Shown here in pieces: positions 63,070-64,000 of a stretch of 64,000 nt of DNA (the stretch's first letter is position 1; every line of letters starts with the position of its first letter). Under the pieces are notes generated by a model. It had not been told where the DNA came from and ran no database searches. It was given only the letters and a program-made list of their open reading frames with translations. A program made the translations under genes and the position numbers. This DNA is from an uncultured Lachnospiraceae bacterium. Lineage in GTDB: Bacteria; Bacillota; Clostridia; Lachnospirales; Lachnospiraceae. Location of the stretch: the NCBI GenBank assembly GCA_934320845.1, contig CAKRFU010000009.1, positions 1 through 64,000 of the forward strand. Direction: 5' to 3'.

Positions 63070-63243
63070 GGATATTTTGAAACTTTTTTATTTTTTTTAC
63101 AACTTAATACTGAAGTCTTACCAAATAAGTCGATATAATAGATATATATATTATCTTTACAAAGAATAAATATAATATATTATATATAGAAAGACATCTG
63201 CGACATACTAATACAAATAATGTTTCAAAAAACGAGGAAAAAT

Positions 63244-64000
63244 ATGGACAATAATACAAATAGAATAAATTCATTAAATGCAAACAGATTAAACAGCCAG
63301 ACATCAAACGGGCGTGCACAGTCAAGAACAGCCACATCACGCGGTGGAAACGCAGGCACACAAAGTTCAGGTTCCGTATCACGCACCCCCGGTGGAAACA
63401 GTGACTATGGCGTTGCCAGGAGTGCAACCCAGCTCAGAGTCGGTGACATTGTAAAAGGTGAAATTTCTGACCTGAGAGGCAACGAGATAACTGTTACTCT
63501 TGATAACAATACCATATTAAAAGGATATATCGAGGACAGCTCAAAGCTTTCAATCGGACAAACTGCTGCCTTTTCACTCAGCAGTCCAAATCCCGGTCAG
63601 ATTTTGCTCTCTCCTGTCAAAAACAGCTACTCCGACACAGAATTAAATCTTATAAATAAAGCCCTTGAAGAAGCAGGACTTCCCAATACAGAGCACAATC
63701 AGGCAACCGTAAAAGCTCTTATGGACAATCTCCTGCCCATAAACAAGGAGTCGATACAGTCTCTTATGCAGCAGGCATATGACTGCAAAACAGAAGATTT
63801 TTCTACTCTTGCCATAATGAAAAGACTTATGATGGATATAAATGAAGATACCGTATCACAATTTTCAAGTTACAGACACGGAACATACCATCTTATCGAC
63901 AAGCTTTCTACACTTTCTTCGGAAATACCTGATTTGCTTGGTTCACTTTCACAAAATGCCGATTCACATTCAGTTGCCGCATTTGGCGAAAAGCTTATAT
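63244..64000 (+). CDS. Start of a FliK-like or DUF6240-like protein (cut by window edge)
   Basis: An open frame of 252 codons from an ATG with GAGG 6 nt before, running off the window. Residues 1-60 are Asn/Ser/Thr/Gly/Arg-rich and low in complexity. A compact beta-rich segment follows (LRVGDIVKGEISDLRGNEIT, LSIGQTAAFSLS), then helices with NKALEEAGLPN. This order resembles clostridial motility-associated proteins that end in a FliK-type domain, but the decisive C-terminus is missing. A GTCGATAT at 63129 resembles a sigma-28 -10 box but lacks a good -35. Divergent from hrcA. Confidence 0.5.
   Translation, partial: MDNNTNRINSLNANRLNSQTSNGRAQSRTATSRGGNAGTQSSGSVSRTPGGNSDYGVARSATQLRVGDIVKGEISDLRGNEITVTLDNNTILKGYIEDSSKLSIGQTAAFSLSSPNPGQILLSPVKNSYSDTELNLINKALEEAGLPNTEHNQATVKALMDNLLPINKESIQSLMQQAYDCKTEDFSTLAIMKRLMMDINEDTVSQFSSYRHGTYHLIDKLSTLSSEIPDLLGSLSQNADSHSVAAFGEKLI

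Noticed and set aside
63104..63427. Minus-strand ORF of 107 codons near the right edge
   Set aside because: Cys/Phe/Leu-rich, overlaps the start of the plus-strand gene at 63244 and has no ribosome site.

Overview
This 64 kb window is one contiguous, gene-dense stretch of an AT-rich Firmicute chromosome. Four things point to a motile, spore-forming member of the Lachnospiraceae (Roseburia / Agathobacter / Lachnospira type): a 35 kb flgB-to-fliA motility cluster carrying cheC, cheD and fliY; a spoIIGA-sigE-sigG locus; CIRCE-controlled groESL and hrcA-grpE-dnaK-dnaJ operons; and AGGAGG ribosome sites with TTGACA/TATAAT promoters. Species cannot be settled from sequence reading alone. Almost everything lies on the minus strand. 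No insertion sequence, prophage, CRISPR array, tRNA or rRNA was recognised, and no gene looks frameshifted.

Layout from left to right. The 5' end of guaB (cut by the window edge) is followed by a small membrane protein and a membrane acyltransferase, then groES-groEL with a CIRCE operator. A lone plus-strand gene for a Cys-rich DUF6062-like protein comes next, then glnS with a DUF2225 protein, and a SleB-like cell wall hydrolase. From 44035 down to about 8949 runs the motility supercluster: flgB-flgC-fliE-fliF-fliG-fliH-fliI-fliJ-motE-fliK-flgD-(flagellar operon protein)-flgE-flbD-motA-motB-fliL-fliM-fliY-fliO-fliP-fliQ-fliR-flhB-flhA-flhF-flhG-cheB-cheA-cheW-cheC-cheD-small membrane protein-fliA-FapA-like-small protein-SwrB-like-MltG-stub-hisA. 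It ends at a strong terminator. Rod, MS ring, C ring, export gate, ATPase complex, hook, stator, chemotaxis core and sigma-28 are all encoded here. Flagellin, filament cap, hook-filament junction proteins, receptors, cheY and cheR are not.

Upstream of the motility promoter lies yifB(comM)-dprA-topA-codY, closed by its own terminator. Next come the sporulation genes spoIIGA-sigE-sigG-ylmC, followed by nrdR. spoIIGA has tandem Spo0A-box-like sequences overlapping the -35 of a wide-spaced promoter, and it appears to begin at an ATT codon. A lipoteichoic-acid-synthase-like enzyme and a two-gene polysaccharide/teichoic acid ABC exporter follow. An unrecognised acidic plus-strand ORF then precedes hrcA-grpE-dnaK-dnaJ (transcribed leftwards, with CIRCE). 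The window closes with the beginning of a plus-strand gene that may encode a FliK-like protein.

Most genes are ordinary core genes. The points most worth a second look are regulatory: the spoIIGA promoter and start, palindromes at the motility and guaB promoters, and the hairpin clusters near the LTA-synthase-like gene and between dnaK and dnaJ. Among proteins, the notable ones are a GlnRS whose KMSKS loop reads VTGKR, a eukaryote-type HisA at the tail of the motility operon, a catalytic-domain-less MltG relative, and a SwrB-like protein. I saw no clear new defence or mobile system.
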